Origin: Actinomycetales bacterium
GTDB taxonomy: Bacteria; Actinomycetota; Actinomycetes; Actinomycetales; Microbacteriaceae
DNA: 64,000 nucleotides
NCBI GenBank assembly: GCA_017308515.1
Contig: JAFKEN010000005.1
Span: 62,001-126,000 of the forward strand
Reading direction: 5' to 3'
In this document: positions 8,078 to 16,885 of the stretch, in pieces
Position numbering within the stretch: position 1 is the first letter of the stretch
Layout of the letters: each line of letters opens with the position of its first letter
The notes under the pieces: model-generated
Seen by the model: only the letters and a program-made list of their open reading frames with translations
The model's database searches: none
Told to the model about the DNA's origin: nothing
Made by a program: the position numbers and the translations under genes

Positions 8078-8764
8078 TCAGCCGCGCGGCGGCAGCGCTC
8101 CCCCGGTCGCGAGGCGCATGAGGTCGGAATCGAGATCGACCGCGACGCCGTTCGCGGCGGATCCGAAGCGGCTCGCGTACCCGGCCCCGCGCCCGGCGGC
8201 GCCGCGCATCGCCTCCCGCACCTCGGAGCGGGCGAGGGCGAGCAGTTCGCGCGCCGCACGGTCGACGCGGCCGGCGAGGGCGGGATCCTGCCAGTCGTCG
8301 CCCGAGGCGAACAGACCGGTCGGGGTCGTCGCGGCGCGCAGGTAGGCGAAGAGGCCGCGCAGCTGGTCATCGATCACGAGCGCGTGCCGGGGCGTGCCCG
8401 CGGTCGCGGCGAGCAGCACCGGGGTGCCGACGAGCACGTCGTCGTCGAGCACCTGCAGCACGCCGGTGAGCAGCGCGCTCGGCCCGGCCTTGTAGACCGG
8501 CGTCGCGACCACGACCGCGTCGGCGGCCGCGAGGATCTCGGCGACCGCGGTGAGGCGCGGGCCGAGCAGCTGGGAGCCGAGCGCCGCGGGCAGCTCGGGC
8601 AGCACGCCCTTGAGCTCGACGCGGTCGACGACGACGCGGTCGCCGGTCTCGGCGGCGAGCGCGACGAACCTCTCGCTCGCCCGGTCGGCGAGCAGGCCCG
8701 TCGACGACGGGTCGCTCACGCCGGCCGAGACGACGGCGAGACGCAGGATGCGGGGGTCGGTCAC
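8078..8764 (-). CDS. NAD(P)H-dependent FMN reductase, CE1759 type
   Basis: 228 aa flavodoxin-like reductase expected to supply reduced FMN to the monooxygenase encoded just upstream. It starts LRLAVVSAGVSDPSSTGLLA, the phosphate-binding loop region of the NADPH_dep_FMN_red family, and carries AVVVATPVYKAGPSALL, the conserved V-x-P-x-Y flavin-ring segment (about residues 90-105). GTG 8764 overlaps the stop of the monooxygenase by 4 bp (GTGA), so translation is coupled. The pairing with a luciferase-like enzyme is the known CE1758/CE1759 arrangement of actinobacteria. The substrate is not known. Confidence 0.85.
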   Translation of the reverse strand: MTDPRILRLAVVSAGVSDPSSTGLLADRASERFVALAAETGDRVVVDRVELKGVLPELPAALGSQLLGPRLTAVAEILAAADAVVVATPVYKAGPSALLTGVLQVLDDDVLVGTPVLLAATAGTPRHALVIDDQLRGLFAYLRAATTPTGLFASGDDWQDPALAGRVDRAARELLALARSEVREAMRGAAGRGAGYASRFGSAANGVAVDLDSDLMRLATGGALPPRG

Positions 8765-9927
8765 GCCGCGACCTCGCTGTCCTGGTAAGGCGAGCCGCCG
8801 GTGACGTTGTCGCCGCGGTTGGCGTTCGGGCGGGGCTGACGCACCGGTCCGTCGCCGTAGACCTCGCGCACGCGCGCGGCGTGGGTCGGGGCCTCGGCGA
8901 CGCCCTCCTCGCGGCGCGCCTCGAGCTCCGTGCGCAGCACGGGCACGACCTCGCCGCCGAGCAGCTCGAGCTGCTCGAGCACGGTCTCGACCGGCAGGCC
9001 CGCGTGGTCGACGAGGAACAGCTGGCGCTGGTAGTCGCCGAAGTGCTCGCGGAAGGTCAGGGTCTTGTCGATGACCTCCTGCGGGCTGCCGACGCTGAGC
9101 GGCGTCTGCGCCATGAAGTCCTCCATGCTCGGGCCGTTGCCGTAGACGGGGGCGTTGTCGAAGTAGGGGCGGAAGGCGTTCTTGGCGTCCTGCGAGTTCT
9201 TCGCGAGGAAGGCCTGCCCGCCGAGCCCGACGATCGCCTCCTTCTGGGTGCCGTGGCCGTAGTGCTCGAAGCGCTGGCGGTAGAAGGCGATGAGGCGCTG
9301 GTAGTGCTCCTTCGGCCAGAAGATGTGGTTGGCGAAGAAGCCGTCGCCGTAGAAGGCGGCCTGCTCGGCGATCTCGGGCGTGCGGATCGAGCCGTGCCAC
9401 ACGAACGGCGCGACGCCGTCCAGGGGGCGCGGGGTCGAGGTGAAGCCCTGCAGCGGGGTGCGGTAGCGGCCCTCCCAGTCGACGACGTCCTCGCGCCACA
9501 GCCGGTGCAGCAGGTTGTAGTTCTCGAGGGCGAGCGGCAGCCCCTGGCGGATGTCCTGCCCGAACCACGGGTACACCGGCGCGGTGTTGCCGCGGCCGAG
9601 CATGAGGTCCATGCGGCCCTTCGCGAGGTGCTGCAGCATCGCGTACTCCTCCGCGATGCGCACCGGGTCGTTGGTCGTGATGAGCGTCGTCGAGGTCGAG
9701 AGGATCACGCGCTTGGTGAGCGCGGCGATGTGCGCCAGGAGCGTCGTGGGGCTCGAACTGACGAAGGGCGGGTTGTGGTGCTCGCCGACCGCGACGACGT
9801 CGAGGCCGACCTCCTCCGCCTTCACCGCGATCCTGACGAGGGCGTCGATGCGCTCCGCCTCGCTCGGCGTGCGCCCGCTGACCGGGTCGCGCGTGACGTC
9901 GCTGACCGACATGATTCCGAACTGCAT
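8761..9927 (-). CDS. LLM-class FMN-dependent monooxygenase, CE1758 type
   Basis: 388 aa TIM-barrel protein of the bacterial luciferase family, taken to use FMNH2 from the downstream reductase to oxidise an unknown organic substrate. Features are MQFGIMSVSDVT at the start, DVVAVGEHHNPPFVSSSP (about residues 45-62) and GRMDLMLGRGN (about 105-115), which are usual family positions. ATG 9927 was chosen because GAGGAG sits 6 nt before it; the upstream in-frame ATG at 9948 lacks a site. The first gene of a two-gene operon. A CATGC-N4-GCATG inverted repeat lies just upstream and may be an operator. Confidence 0.88.
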   Translation of the reverse strand: MQFGIMSVSDVTRDPVSGRTPSEAERIDALVRIAVKAEEVGLDVVAVGEHHNPPFVSSSPTTLLAHIAALTKRVILSTSTTLITTNDPVRIAEEYAMLQHLAKGRMDLMLGRGNTAPVYPWFGQDIRQGLPLALENYNLLHRLWREDVVDWEGRYRTPLQGFTSTPRPLDGVAPFVWHGSIRTPEIAEQAAFYGDGFFANHIFWPKEHYQRLIAFYRQRFEHYGHGTQKEAIVGLGGQAFLAKNSQDAKNAFRPYFDNAPVYGNGPSMEDFMAQTPLSVGSPQEVIDKTLTFREHFGDYQRQLFLVDHAGLPVETVLEQLELLGGEVVPVLRTELEARREEGVAEAPTHAARVREVYGDGPVRQPRPNANRGDNVTGGSPYQDSEVAA

Positions 9928-9951
9928 GGTCGCTCCTCGAGCTCTCATTTA

Positions 9952-9965
9952 CATGCGTTTGCATG
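9952..9965. promoter_or_regulatory. Inverted repeat CATGC-N4-GCATG in divergent promoter region
   Basis: A 5-bp arm palindrome, CATGCGTTTGCATG, lies in the 80-bp gap between the monooxygenase operon and the divergent DUF1992 gene. It sits close to the expected minus-strand promoter, where repression is plausible. No regulator gene is adjacent. Confidence 0.4.
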
Positions 9966-10010
9966 GACTCTAACCCGGCAGGGCTCCGCGGTATTCCGCA
10001 CACTGGAGGG

Positions 10011-10619
10011 GTGAGCGACGACCCCCGGCTGAACGCCGCCCGGTACCGCGTCGATCGCGACTCCCGCCCCGACGCCATGCCCGCCGAGGACGAGGGCGGC
10101 GTCGAGCGCGGCGACGCGGGGGCCCCCACCGCCGAGCAGCGCGCGGCCTACGTCGAGATCGCCCTCCAGCAGGCGATGCGGCGCGGCGACTTCGACGACC
10201 TGCCCGGGGCGGGCCGACCCCTCACGGGCCTCACCGGCCGCCACGACCCGGACTGGTGGATCCGCCGCAAGATCGAGACGGAGGGCCTCGGCGGCCTCGG
10301 CCCGCCCGCGCTCACGCTGCGGGTCGAGTCGCAGCAGCTCGAGACGCGCCTCGACGCCCTCGGCTCGGAGCGCGACGTGCGCGCCGCGATCGAGGACTTC
10401 AATGCGCGCGTCGTCGAGGCGCGGCGCCAGCTGCTCGGCGGCCCGCCGGTCGTGACCCCGACGCGCGACCTCGAGGCCGAGGTGGCCGCCTGGGCGGCGC
10501 GGCGTGAGGCCCGGCACCGCGAGCTCGCCGCCCAGCAGGACGCGGCGCGCGCCGCCGGGCGCGGCGCTCGGCGCCTCGGGCGACGGCGACGCTCCGATCA
10601 CCGCACGCGCGGTGAGTGA
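10011..10619 (+). CDS. DUF1992 (DnaJ-homologue C28 conserved domain) protein
   Basis: About 202 aa. The DUF1992 core is at residues about 45-120: VEIALQQAMRRGDFDDLPGAGRPLT followed by DPDWWIRRKI, the conserved pattern with the LPGxGRP motif. The family is widespread and of unknown biochemical role; the name comes from human DNAJC28, but no J-domain is present here. The C-terminal third is Arg/Ala-rich. GTG 10011 is preceded closely by GGAGGG, a tight spacing, so the exact start is less sure than the identity. Confidence 0.85.
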   Translation: MSDDPRLNAARYRVDRDSRPDAMPAEDEGGVERGDAGAPTAEQRAAYVEIALQQAMRRGDFDDLPGAGRPLTGLTGRHDPDWWIRRKIETEGLGGLGPPALTLRVESQQLETRLDALGSERDVRAAIEDFNARVVEARRQLLGGPPVVTPTRDLEAEVAAWAARREARHRELAAQQDAARAAGRGARRLGRRRRSDHRTRGE

Positions 10620-10691
10620 ATCCTGAACGCCGCCGCCGAGCTTCCTCCGTGCGGGCACGCGTCGCATCGGCGAGCGGGACCATGGCGCTTT

Positions 10692-10749
10692 GCGTTCCCC
10701 GGAACGCCGACGCTCCCGCGCCGCGCGTTCCCGCGCGTTCCCCGGAAGG
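10692..10749. promoter_or_regulatory. Repeated GCGTTCC-CC-GGAACGC palindrome before SDR operon
   Basis: A perfect 7-bp arm palindrome with a 2-nt centre lies at 10692-10707. A second copy, conserved over GCGTTCCCCGGAA, starts at 10735 and merges into the ribosome site of the SDR gene (GGAAGGAG, 10744-10751). The copies start 43 bp apart, about four helical turns, so a dimeric repressor bound at both could act together. Confidence 0.5.
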
Positions 10750-10758
10750 AGCCCCGCC

Positions 10759-11817
10759 ATGCCCGCCACCCCTCGGCCCGCCACCCCTGAGCCCACGACC
10801 CGCGAATCGCGGTCCCGCGGCGTCGCCGTCGTCACCGGCGGAAGCGCCGGACTCGGCCGCGCCATTAGCCGCGAACTCGCCGCGCGCGGCTGGGATGTCG
10901 CCGTGCTCGCCCGCGGCGAGGAGCGTCTCGCCGGGACCGTGCGCGACATCGAGGAGCGCGGGCGGCGCGGCCTCGGCATCAGCACCGACGTCGCCGACCG
11001 CGAGGCCGTCGAGCGCGCCGCCGACCGCGTCGAGGACGAGCTCGGGCCCATCGAGCTCTGGGTCAACGACGCGATGGCCGGCGTCTTCGGGGAGTTCCTC
11101 GAGACCGATCCCGCCGACTTCGAGCGGGCCACCGCGGTCGACTACTTCGGGTTCGTGAACGGCACCCGCGCGGCGCTGTCGCGCATGGTCCCGCGCGACC
11201 GGGGGCACGTGATCCAGGTGGGGTCCGCGCTCGGGCACCGCAGCATCCCCCTGCAGGCGGCGTACTGCGGAGCCAAGCACGCGATCACGGGCTTCACCGA
11301 CTCGGTGCACACCGAGCTCGGCCACCGGGGCAGCAAGGTGAAGCTCTCGCAGGTCGACATGCCGGCGCTCGACACCCCGCAGTTCTCCTGGGTGAAGTCG
11401 GCGCTGCCGCACCACCCCCAGCCGGTCGCCCCGATCTTCGCGCCCGAGGTCGGCGCCCGCGCGGTCGCGGACGTCGCCGACCGGCCGCGGCGCCGCACCT
11501 GGGTCGGGCGCTCGACCGTCTACACCATCCTCGGCTCGCGGCTGTCGAACCGTGCCGCGGACTGGTACCTCGCCCGCACCGGGTATTCGGGTCAGCAGGC
11601 GAAAGACGTCGACTCCCCGATGCTGCCGCCGAACCTCTACGAGCCGGCCGCGGGCGACCAGGGCGCGCACGGCGCGTTCCGCGACCGCGAGATCCGCCAC
11701 AGCCTGCAGACCTGGGCGATCGGGCACCGGCGGCTCGCCTCGGCCGGCGCCGTCGTGGTCGCCGCCGGCGCGGCGATCGCCGGGGTCGCCGCGCTCGCGG
11801 GCGGGCGCTCGCGATGA
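10759..11817 (+). CDS. Short-chain dehydrogenase/reductase with C-terminal membrane helix
   Basis: 352 aa. Classical SDR marks are VTGGSAGLGRAIS (TGxxxGxG cofactor loop, about residues 20-32), NDAMAGV where NNAG is usual, and the YCGAKHA active site (YxxxK) with an upstream Ser in GSALGHRS. The end (AGAVVVAAGAAIAGVAALA) is one hydrophobic helix, so the enzyme may be membrane-attached. ATG 10759 has a strong GGAAGGAG site. It is the first gene of a three-gene operon with 4-bp ATGA/GTGA overlaps. The substrate is unknown. Confidence 0.9.
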   Translation: MPATPRPATPEPTTRESRSRGVAVVTGGSAGLGRAISRELAARGWDVAVLARGEERLAGTVRDIEERGRRGLGISTDVADREAVERAADRVEDELGPIELWVNDAMAGVFGEFLETDPADFERATAVDYFGFVNGTRAALSRMVPRDRGHVIQVGSALGHRSIPLQAAYCGAKHAITGFTDSVHTELGHRGSKVKLSQVDMPALDTPQFSWVKSALPHHPQPVAPIFAPEVGARAVADVADRPRRRTWVGRSTVYTILGSRLSNRAADWYLARTGYSGQQAKDVDSPMLPPNLYEPAAGDQGAHGAFRDREIRHSLQTWAIGHRRLASAGAVVVAAGAAIAGVAALAGGRSR

Positions 11818-12176
11818 CCCGCCACCCCGATCCCCGTCGCCGCCGGGCGCATCTGCGCTCGGCCGCCGTCGAGGCGCCGCGTGCACTGTGGGGCACGCGG
11901 CTGCTGCGCCGCCCCGGATCGGGCGGCGAGGTCGTGCTGAGCCGGCTCGTCGGCGCCCGGCACCTCGCGCAGGCGGTCGGGACCGCGCTCGTCACGGGAC
12001 CGACCGGTCACCGCCTCGGCGCCGTCGTCGACGGCGTGCACGTCGCGACGATGCTCCCGCTGCTGGCCTCGCCGCGGATGCGCGGAACCGCCGGCGGCCA
12101 GCTGATCTCCTCGGTCGCGTTCGCCGCGCTCGAGACGGCCGTCGCCCGCGGCGGCGAGCGGCGCGGGCGATCGTGA
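11814..12176 (+). CDS. Small protein of unknown function in SDR operon
   Basis: 120 aa, not recognised. It begins with an Arg-rich stretch (RHPDPRRRRAHLR) and has two weakly hydrophobic segments (about residues 45-60 and 68-86: HRLGAVVDGVHVATMLPLL), so it may associate with the membrane. ATG 11814 overlaps the stop of the SDR gene by 4 bp and its own stop overlaps the next start by 4 bp, which strongly supports that it is translated and works with its neighbours. Confidence 0.7.
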   Translation: MTRHPDPRRRRAHLRSAAVEAPRALWGTRLLRRPGSGGEVVLSRLVGARHLAQAVGTALVTGPTGHRLGAVVDGVHVATMLPLLASPRMRGTAGGQLISSVAFAALETAVARGGERRGRS

Positions 12177-13009
12177 CCGGCTACCGCGTCGCGCTGCGCG
12201 ACGGCCGGAACCTGGGCGTCACGGCGACCGGGGATCCGGCGGCGACGCGCATCGTGCTGATGTGCCTGCCCTCCCCCGGCGCGAGCGGCTTCGACCCCGA
12301 CCCGGAGATCACGGGGCGCTGGGGCGTGCGGCTCATGAGCCTCGATCGCCCGGGATCCGGCGCCTCCGACGCCCCGGCCACGGGCCTCGACGCTCGGGTG
12401 GGCACGCGGGCCGACGAGTTCGCCCAGTACGTCGACCGCGTCGAGGAGGACTCCCGCGCCACCCAGGGCGTCGACTTCGGCCCGATCGGCGTCGTCGGCT
12501 GGGGCTACGGGGCCCTCGACGCGCTCGCCCTCGCCGCGCACCGGCCGGAGATGGTCGGCGCTCTCGCCCTCGTGGATCCGCTCTCCCCCGAGGCCGTGAG
12601 CGACGAGCCGCCGCAGCCCCCCTTCACGCTCGGCGACCTCGGCATCCCCGACGACGCCGCCGAGCTCGACCGGCCGGGGCTGCGCGACCGGCTGGAGCGG
12701 ATGCTCGAGGCGGCGGCCGCGCAGGGCGACGCGGGCGTGCGCGCCGACCGCGCGGCGCTGCCGGGCCGCCATGCGCCCGGCCCGAGCCGACGGCTCGACG
12801 TGGCGCCGCTCGTGCTGACGAGCCCCGGACGGCTCGCAGCCACGCGACGCGCTCTCGCCGATCTCGGCGCCTCGAGCGGCTTCGCGCGGCTCGAGCCGGA
12901 GGTGGTGGACGGCGCGTCGGACGGGCTCGCGATCGTGGCGGGGTGGGAGCGCATCCTGCGCCACGTCGCCCCCGCGCACGGCGACGTACCCGCCTCCGCG
13001 CGGCGCTGA
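12173..13009 (+). CDS. Alpha/beta-hydrolase fold protein without the nucleophile Ser
   Basis: 278 aa from GTG 12173, coupled to the previous gene by a GTGA overlap. The fold is clear: the MSLDRPGSGASD strand-turn (about residues 55-66), and the nucleophile elbow VVGWGYGALDALALAAHRPE (about 107-126). The elbow reads G-W-G-Y-G, so the catalytic Ser/Asp/Cys position (residue 111) is Gly. Later parts are Ala/Arg-rich and shorter than usual. It is therefore either a non-catalytic member or uses other residues. Function in the SDR operon is unknown. Confidence 0.75.
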   Translation: MTGYRVALRDGRNLGVTATGDPAATRIVLMCLPSPGASGFDPDPEITGRWGVRLMSLDRPGSGASDAPATGLDARVGTRADEFAQYVDRVEEDSRATQGVDFGPIGVVGWGYGALDALALAAHRPEMVGALALVDPLSPEAVSDEPPQPPFTLGDLGIPDDAAELDRPGLRDRLERMLEAAAAQGDAGVRADRAALPGRHAPGPSRRLDVAPLVLTSPGRLAATRRALADLGASSGFARLEPEVVDGASDGLAIVAGWERILRHVAPAHGDVPASARR

Positions 13010-13082
13010 GCACGCCGCCGCGCCCGTCGGCCCGCGGGTACGCTCGAGTCGGCGGCCGGGCCGCCGTGACGAGGAGGTCCCC

Positions 13083-14114
13083 GTGAGAGTCGACACCGTG
13101 CTCGCCGTGCCGCCGGCCGGCATCGCCGAAGCCGCCCGCCGCGCGGAGGCCGCCGGTTTCGCCGCCGGCTGGACCGTCGAGCTCGACCACGACGCCTTCC
13201 TCGGCGCGATGGCCGCGGCGCAGGCGACCACGCGCCTCGAGGTCGGCACCTCGATCTCGGTCGCGTTCGGCCGCAGCCCGCTCACCCTCGCCCAGGCCGG
13301 CTGGGATCTGCAGGCCTACTCGGCCGGCCGCTTCACGCTCGGGCTCGGCAGCCAGGTCAAGCCGCACATCGAGAAGCGCTACTCGATGCCGTGGAGCGCG
13401 CCCGCGGCGCGGATGCGCGAGATCGTGCTCGCGGTGCGCGCGATCTGGGAGAGCTGGGCCACCCGCGGGCCGCTCGAGTTCCGCGGCGAGCACTACACCC
13501 ACACCCTCATGACCCCGATGTTCATGCCCGACCCGCGCGACCTGCCCGGTCACGAGGGGCCGGGCCACGGCCTGCCGCCCGTGCTCATCGCCGCCGTCGG
13601 TCCGCTCATGGCCGAGGTGGCGGGCGAGGTCGGCGACGGCGTCATCGCGCACGCCTTCACCACCGCGCGCTACCTCGACGAGGTGACGATCCCGCGGCTT
13701 CAGGCCGGCCGCCGCACCGCCGGCAAGCCCGCCGAGGGCGGCGAGGTCTCGGCCGCCGTGATGATCGCGACCGGCGCGACCGACGAGGACCTCGCGGCCT
13801 CCACCGCGATCGTGCGGCAGCGGGTCGGCTTCTACGCCTCCACCCCGTCGTACCGCGGCGTGCTCGACGTGCACGGCTGGGGCGAGGTGCAGGAGGGCGC
13901 CGCCGAGATCGTCCGCGCGAAGGACTGGGCCCGCCTGGGCGAGGTCATCACCGACGAGGTGCTCGACGCCTTCGCCGTCGTCGCCCGCCCCGAGGAGCTG
14001 CCCGCGCGCCTGCGCGAGCGCTACGCGGGTCGCGCGACCCGCGTCTCCCTCGCCCCGGCTCGCGCCGAGGACGCGGCGATCATCGCGGGGGCGGCCTCGG
14101 CTCTCGCCGGCTGA
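13083..14114 (+). CDS. F420-type LLM-class oxidoreductase (TIGR03617-like)
   Basis: 343 aa TIM-barrel enzyme of the luciferase-like superfamily, of the subgroup expected to use coenzyme F420. It starts VDTVLAVPPAGIAEAARR, with LEVGTSISVAFGRSPLTLAQ (about residues 55-75), GRFTLGLGSQVKPHIEKRY (about 82-100) and the GVIAHAFTTARYLDE region after residue 180, all as in TIGR03617-like proteins. GTG 13083 has GAGGAGG at good spacing. It stands alone on the plus strand. The substrate is not known, and cofactor choice is inferred from the subfamily only. Confidence 0.85.
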   Translation: MRVDTVLAVPPAGIAEAARRAEAAGFAAGWTVELDHDAFLGAMAAAQATTRLEVGTSISVAFGRSPLTLAQAGWDLQAYSAGRFTLGLGSQVKPHIEKRYSMPWSAPAARMREIVLAVRAIWESWATRGPLEFRGEHYTHTLMTPMFMPDPRDLPGHEGPGHGLPPVLIAAVGPLMAEVAGEVGDGVIAHAFTTARYLDEVTIPRLQAGRRTAGKPAEGGEVSAAVMIATGATDEDLAASTAIVRQRVGFYASTPSYRGVLDVHGWGEVQEGAAEIVRAKDWARLGEVITDEVLDAFAVVARPEELPARLRERYAGRATRVSLAPARAEDAAIIAGAASALAG

Positions 14115-14166
14115 CGCGCGGGCGGAGTGGCGCGGCTCGCGTCGCCGCTCGAGCTCCGGACGGGGC

Positions 14167-14916
14167 TCAACCGAGCAGCCGGCGAGCGGCCTCCCGGAAC
14201 TCCGGCGAGGAGAGCCGCTCGGCGAACAGCGCGGCCTCCTCGTGCGAGCGCTCGAGCGGGGAGCCGTCGAGCCGGTGCAGCAGGGCGCGCGTCGTGCGCA
14301 CCGACTCCCGCGGCGCGTCCGCCAGACGCCGCGCCCAGCCCGCCGCGGCCTCCTCGTGCGCACCCGCCGCGACGACCTCGGTGACGAGACCGGCCGCGAG
14401 CGCCTCCTCGGCGCCGATCCGGTCGCCCAGCAGCAGCATGCGCGCGGCGAGCCGCGGGCCGACGACGCGGGGCAGCAGCAGGCTGCTCGCCGCCTCGGGA
14501 ACCAGCCCCAGCGCGACGAAGGGCAGGGCGAAGCGGGCGGTGGCGTCCGCCACGACGACGTCGGCGTGCAGCAGCATCGTCGTGCCGATGCCGACGGCGT
14601 CGCCCTGCACGGCGACCACGACCGGCACCCGCACGGTCATGAGCGCGTCGAGGAAGGCGAGCACGGGCGAGTCGGGGCCGGTCGGCGGATCGCCGAGGAA
14701 GTCGGCGAGATCGTTGCCGGCGCAGAACGCACGGCCCTCGCCGGTCACGAGCACGGCGCCGACCGTCGGATCCGCGTCGGCCCCGCGGAGGCCGTCGGCG
14801 AGCACCGTGTACATCGCTCCGGTGAGCGCGTTGAGCTTCTCGGGGCGCCGCAGCCGCAGCCGCCGCACGCCGCCCTCGGAGTCGACGTCGACGGCCGCCC
14901 GGGCATCCTCGCTCAC
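14167..14916 (-). CDS. Enoyl-CoA hydratase/isomerase family protein
   Basis: 249 aa crotonase-fold protein. The oxyanion-hole segments are visible: GRAFCAGNDLADFLG (about residues 60-74) and VQGDAVGIGTTMLLHADVVVAD (about 102-123). The usual Glu of hydratases in the second region is not obvious, and the LVPEAASSLLLPRVVG stretch (about 138-153) is more typical of isomerase-like members. GTG 14916 is preceded by GGAAGGGAG. Convergent with the LLM oxidoreductase; the role is probably in acyl-CoA degradation, with the exact reaction uncertain. Confidence 0.85.
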   Translation of the reverse strand: MSEDARAAVDVDSEGGVRRLRLRRPEKLNALTGAMYTVLADGLRGADADPTVGAVLVTGEGRAFCAGNDLADFLGDPPTGPDSPVLAFLDALMTVRVPVVVAVQGDAVGIGTTMLLHADVVVADATARFALPFVALGLVPEAASSLLLPRVVGPRLAARMLLLGDRIGAEEALAAGLVTEVVAAGAHEEAAAGWARRLADAPRESVRTTRALLHRLDGSPLERSHEEAALFAERLSSPEFREAARRLLG

Positions 14917-14973
14917 GATGCGCTCCCTTCCGCGGGCCGACGACCCGCGTCGATCCGAGAGTAGCGCGCCCGC

Positions 14974-15041
14974 TGAGCAACCCGACTCGACACGGTGAGC
15001 AACTCATGTTGACGAACGGCGGAGAAGCAACTACGGTTGCT
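14974..15041. promoter_or_regulatory. Repeated GAGCAAC / GTTGCTC operator cluster
   Basis: TGAGCAAC occurs at 14974 and again at 14996 (22 bp apart, two helical turns). The second is part of CAAC-TCAT-GTTG (15000-15011). A third site, AGCAAC-TACG-GTTGCT (15026-15041), is a perfect 6-bp arm palindrome that contains the TACGGT -10 box (15032-15037) of the HTH gene. The HTH protein encoded next is the obvious candidate to bind here. Confidence 0.6.
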
Positions 15042-15044
15042 CGC

Positions 15045-15278
15045 ATGCCGCTTCTCCCCTCCCCTCTCGGCGGACCCGCCGACGGCCTCGCCGCCGTCGT
15101 GCATCTGCGCGAGATCGCCGACGAACTGGAAGACGCGTGGGTCGAGACCGCCCTGCGCGAGGGATGGTCGTGGGCGCAGATCGCCCAGGCCCTCGGCGTG
15201 ACCCGCCAGGCGGTGCACAAGAAGCACCTGCAGCGGCTCGCCAAGTCCGACATCGACCTGAAGCGGCGCGAACGATGA
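15045..15278 (+). CDS. Small helix-turn-helix DNA-binding protein
   Basis: 77 aa. Residues 20-70 form a HTH: LREIADELEDAWVETALREG then WAQIAQALGVTRQAVHKKH, where the recognition helix is VTRQAVHKKHLQRL. ATG 15045 follows a TACGGT box by 7 nt, so the mRNA is probably leaderless; an earlier in-frame ATG at 15006 lies inside the operator cluster and is less likely. ATGA overlap with the Clp-N gene shows coupling. Autoregulation through the palindrome over its own -10 box is inferred. Confidence 0.85.
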   Translation: MPLLPSPLGGPADGLAAVVHLREIADELEDAWVETALREGWSWAQIAQALGVTRQAVHKKHLQRLAKSDIDLKRRER

Positions 15279-15775
15279 GCGACAACCGGAGCATGAGCCA
15301 CCAGGTGGCCGGCCACGCGACACCGCGCGACCTGCGGCCGATCCTGCTCGATGCGATCGACTCGGTGCAGGCGCGGGGCGGGGCCCAGGTCGAGGCGGCC
15401 GACGTGCTGCGCGCGCTCGCCGCGCACCCCGGCCCGGCGGCCGACCTCCTGGCCGAGGCCGGCCTGGATGCGGCGGCCGTCGACGCGGCCCTCGCCGAGG
15501 AGCGCCGCCACAGCCTCGCGAGCCTGGGCCTCCGCACGGAGCTTCCCGAGCCGCGCTACCGCCGCGGCGGCCGCCCGCGGTGGGGGGCGAGCGCGCACGC
15601 CGCCTTCGACCGCCTGCGACAGCCCGGCGGCGCCAGCCCCGTCGCGGTGCTCGCCGGCATCCTCGCGGCGGAGCTGGGCACCGTCCCGCGCGCGCTCGAG
15701 CTCGCGGGGATCGACCGGTTCGCGCTGCTCGGTCGGGCGACGGCGGCCGCGAACGCCCTCCGGCGGCGCGGCTAG
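15275..15775 (+). CDS. Clp N-terminal domain protein (no ATPase)
   Basis: 166 aa from ATG 15275, overlapping the HTH gene by 4 bp. Two Clp_N-type repeats are recognisable: AQVEAADVLRALAAHPGPAA (about residues 35-54) and GASPVAVLAGILAAELGTV (about 115-133), each a four-helix half of the substrate/adaptor-binding domain of ClpA/ClpC. There is no AAA+ domain. Such short proteins coupled to an HTH protein are found in many actinobacteria; they may bind Clp substrates or act with the HTH partner as a stress regulator. Confidence 0.8.
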   Translation: MSDNRSMSHQVAGHATPRDLRPILLDAIDSVQARGGAQVEAADVLRALAAHPGPAADLLAEAGLDAAAVDAALAEERRHSLASLGLRTELPEPRYRRGGRPRWGASAHAAFDRLRQPGGASPVAVLAGILAAELGTVPRALELAGIDRFALLGRATAAANALRRRG

Positions 15776-15808
15776 GCCGCGCTCCCGTCGACCCGAGTCG
15801 GCGCCCAG

Positions 15809-15841
15809 TTGACACCGGCCTCCGGTATCGATAGATCGTTA
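15809..15841 (+). promoter_or_regulatory. Promoter of drrAB-type operon with MarR-like operator
   Basis: A perfect -35 TTGACA (15809-15814) is followed by a -10 near 15832-15837 (TAGATC, 17-bp spacer). The stretch 15827-15841, read on the minus strand, is TAACGATCTATCGAT. The same sequence with two changes occurs before the marR gene at 17833-17847. The site covers the -10 box, so binding would repress. Confidence 0.6.
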
Positions 15842-15880
15842 TCTGTCATCAACATTCCTCAACCGCTCAGAAAGGCTCCC

Positions 15881-16881
<1,001 letters not shown>

Positions 16882-16885
<4 letters not shown>

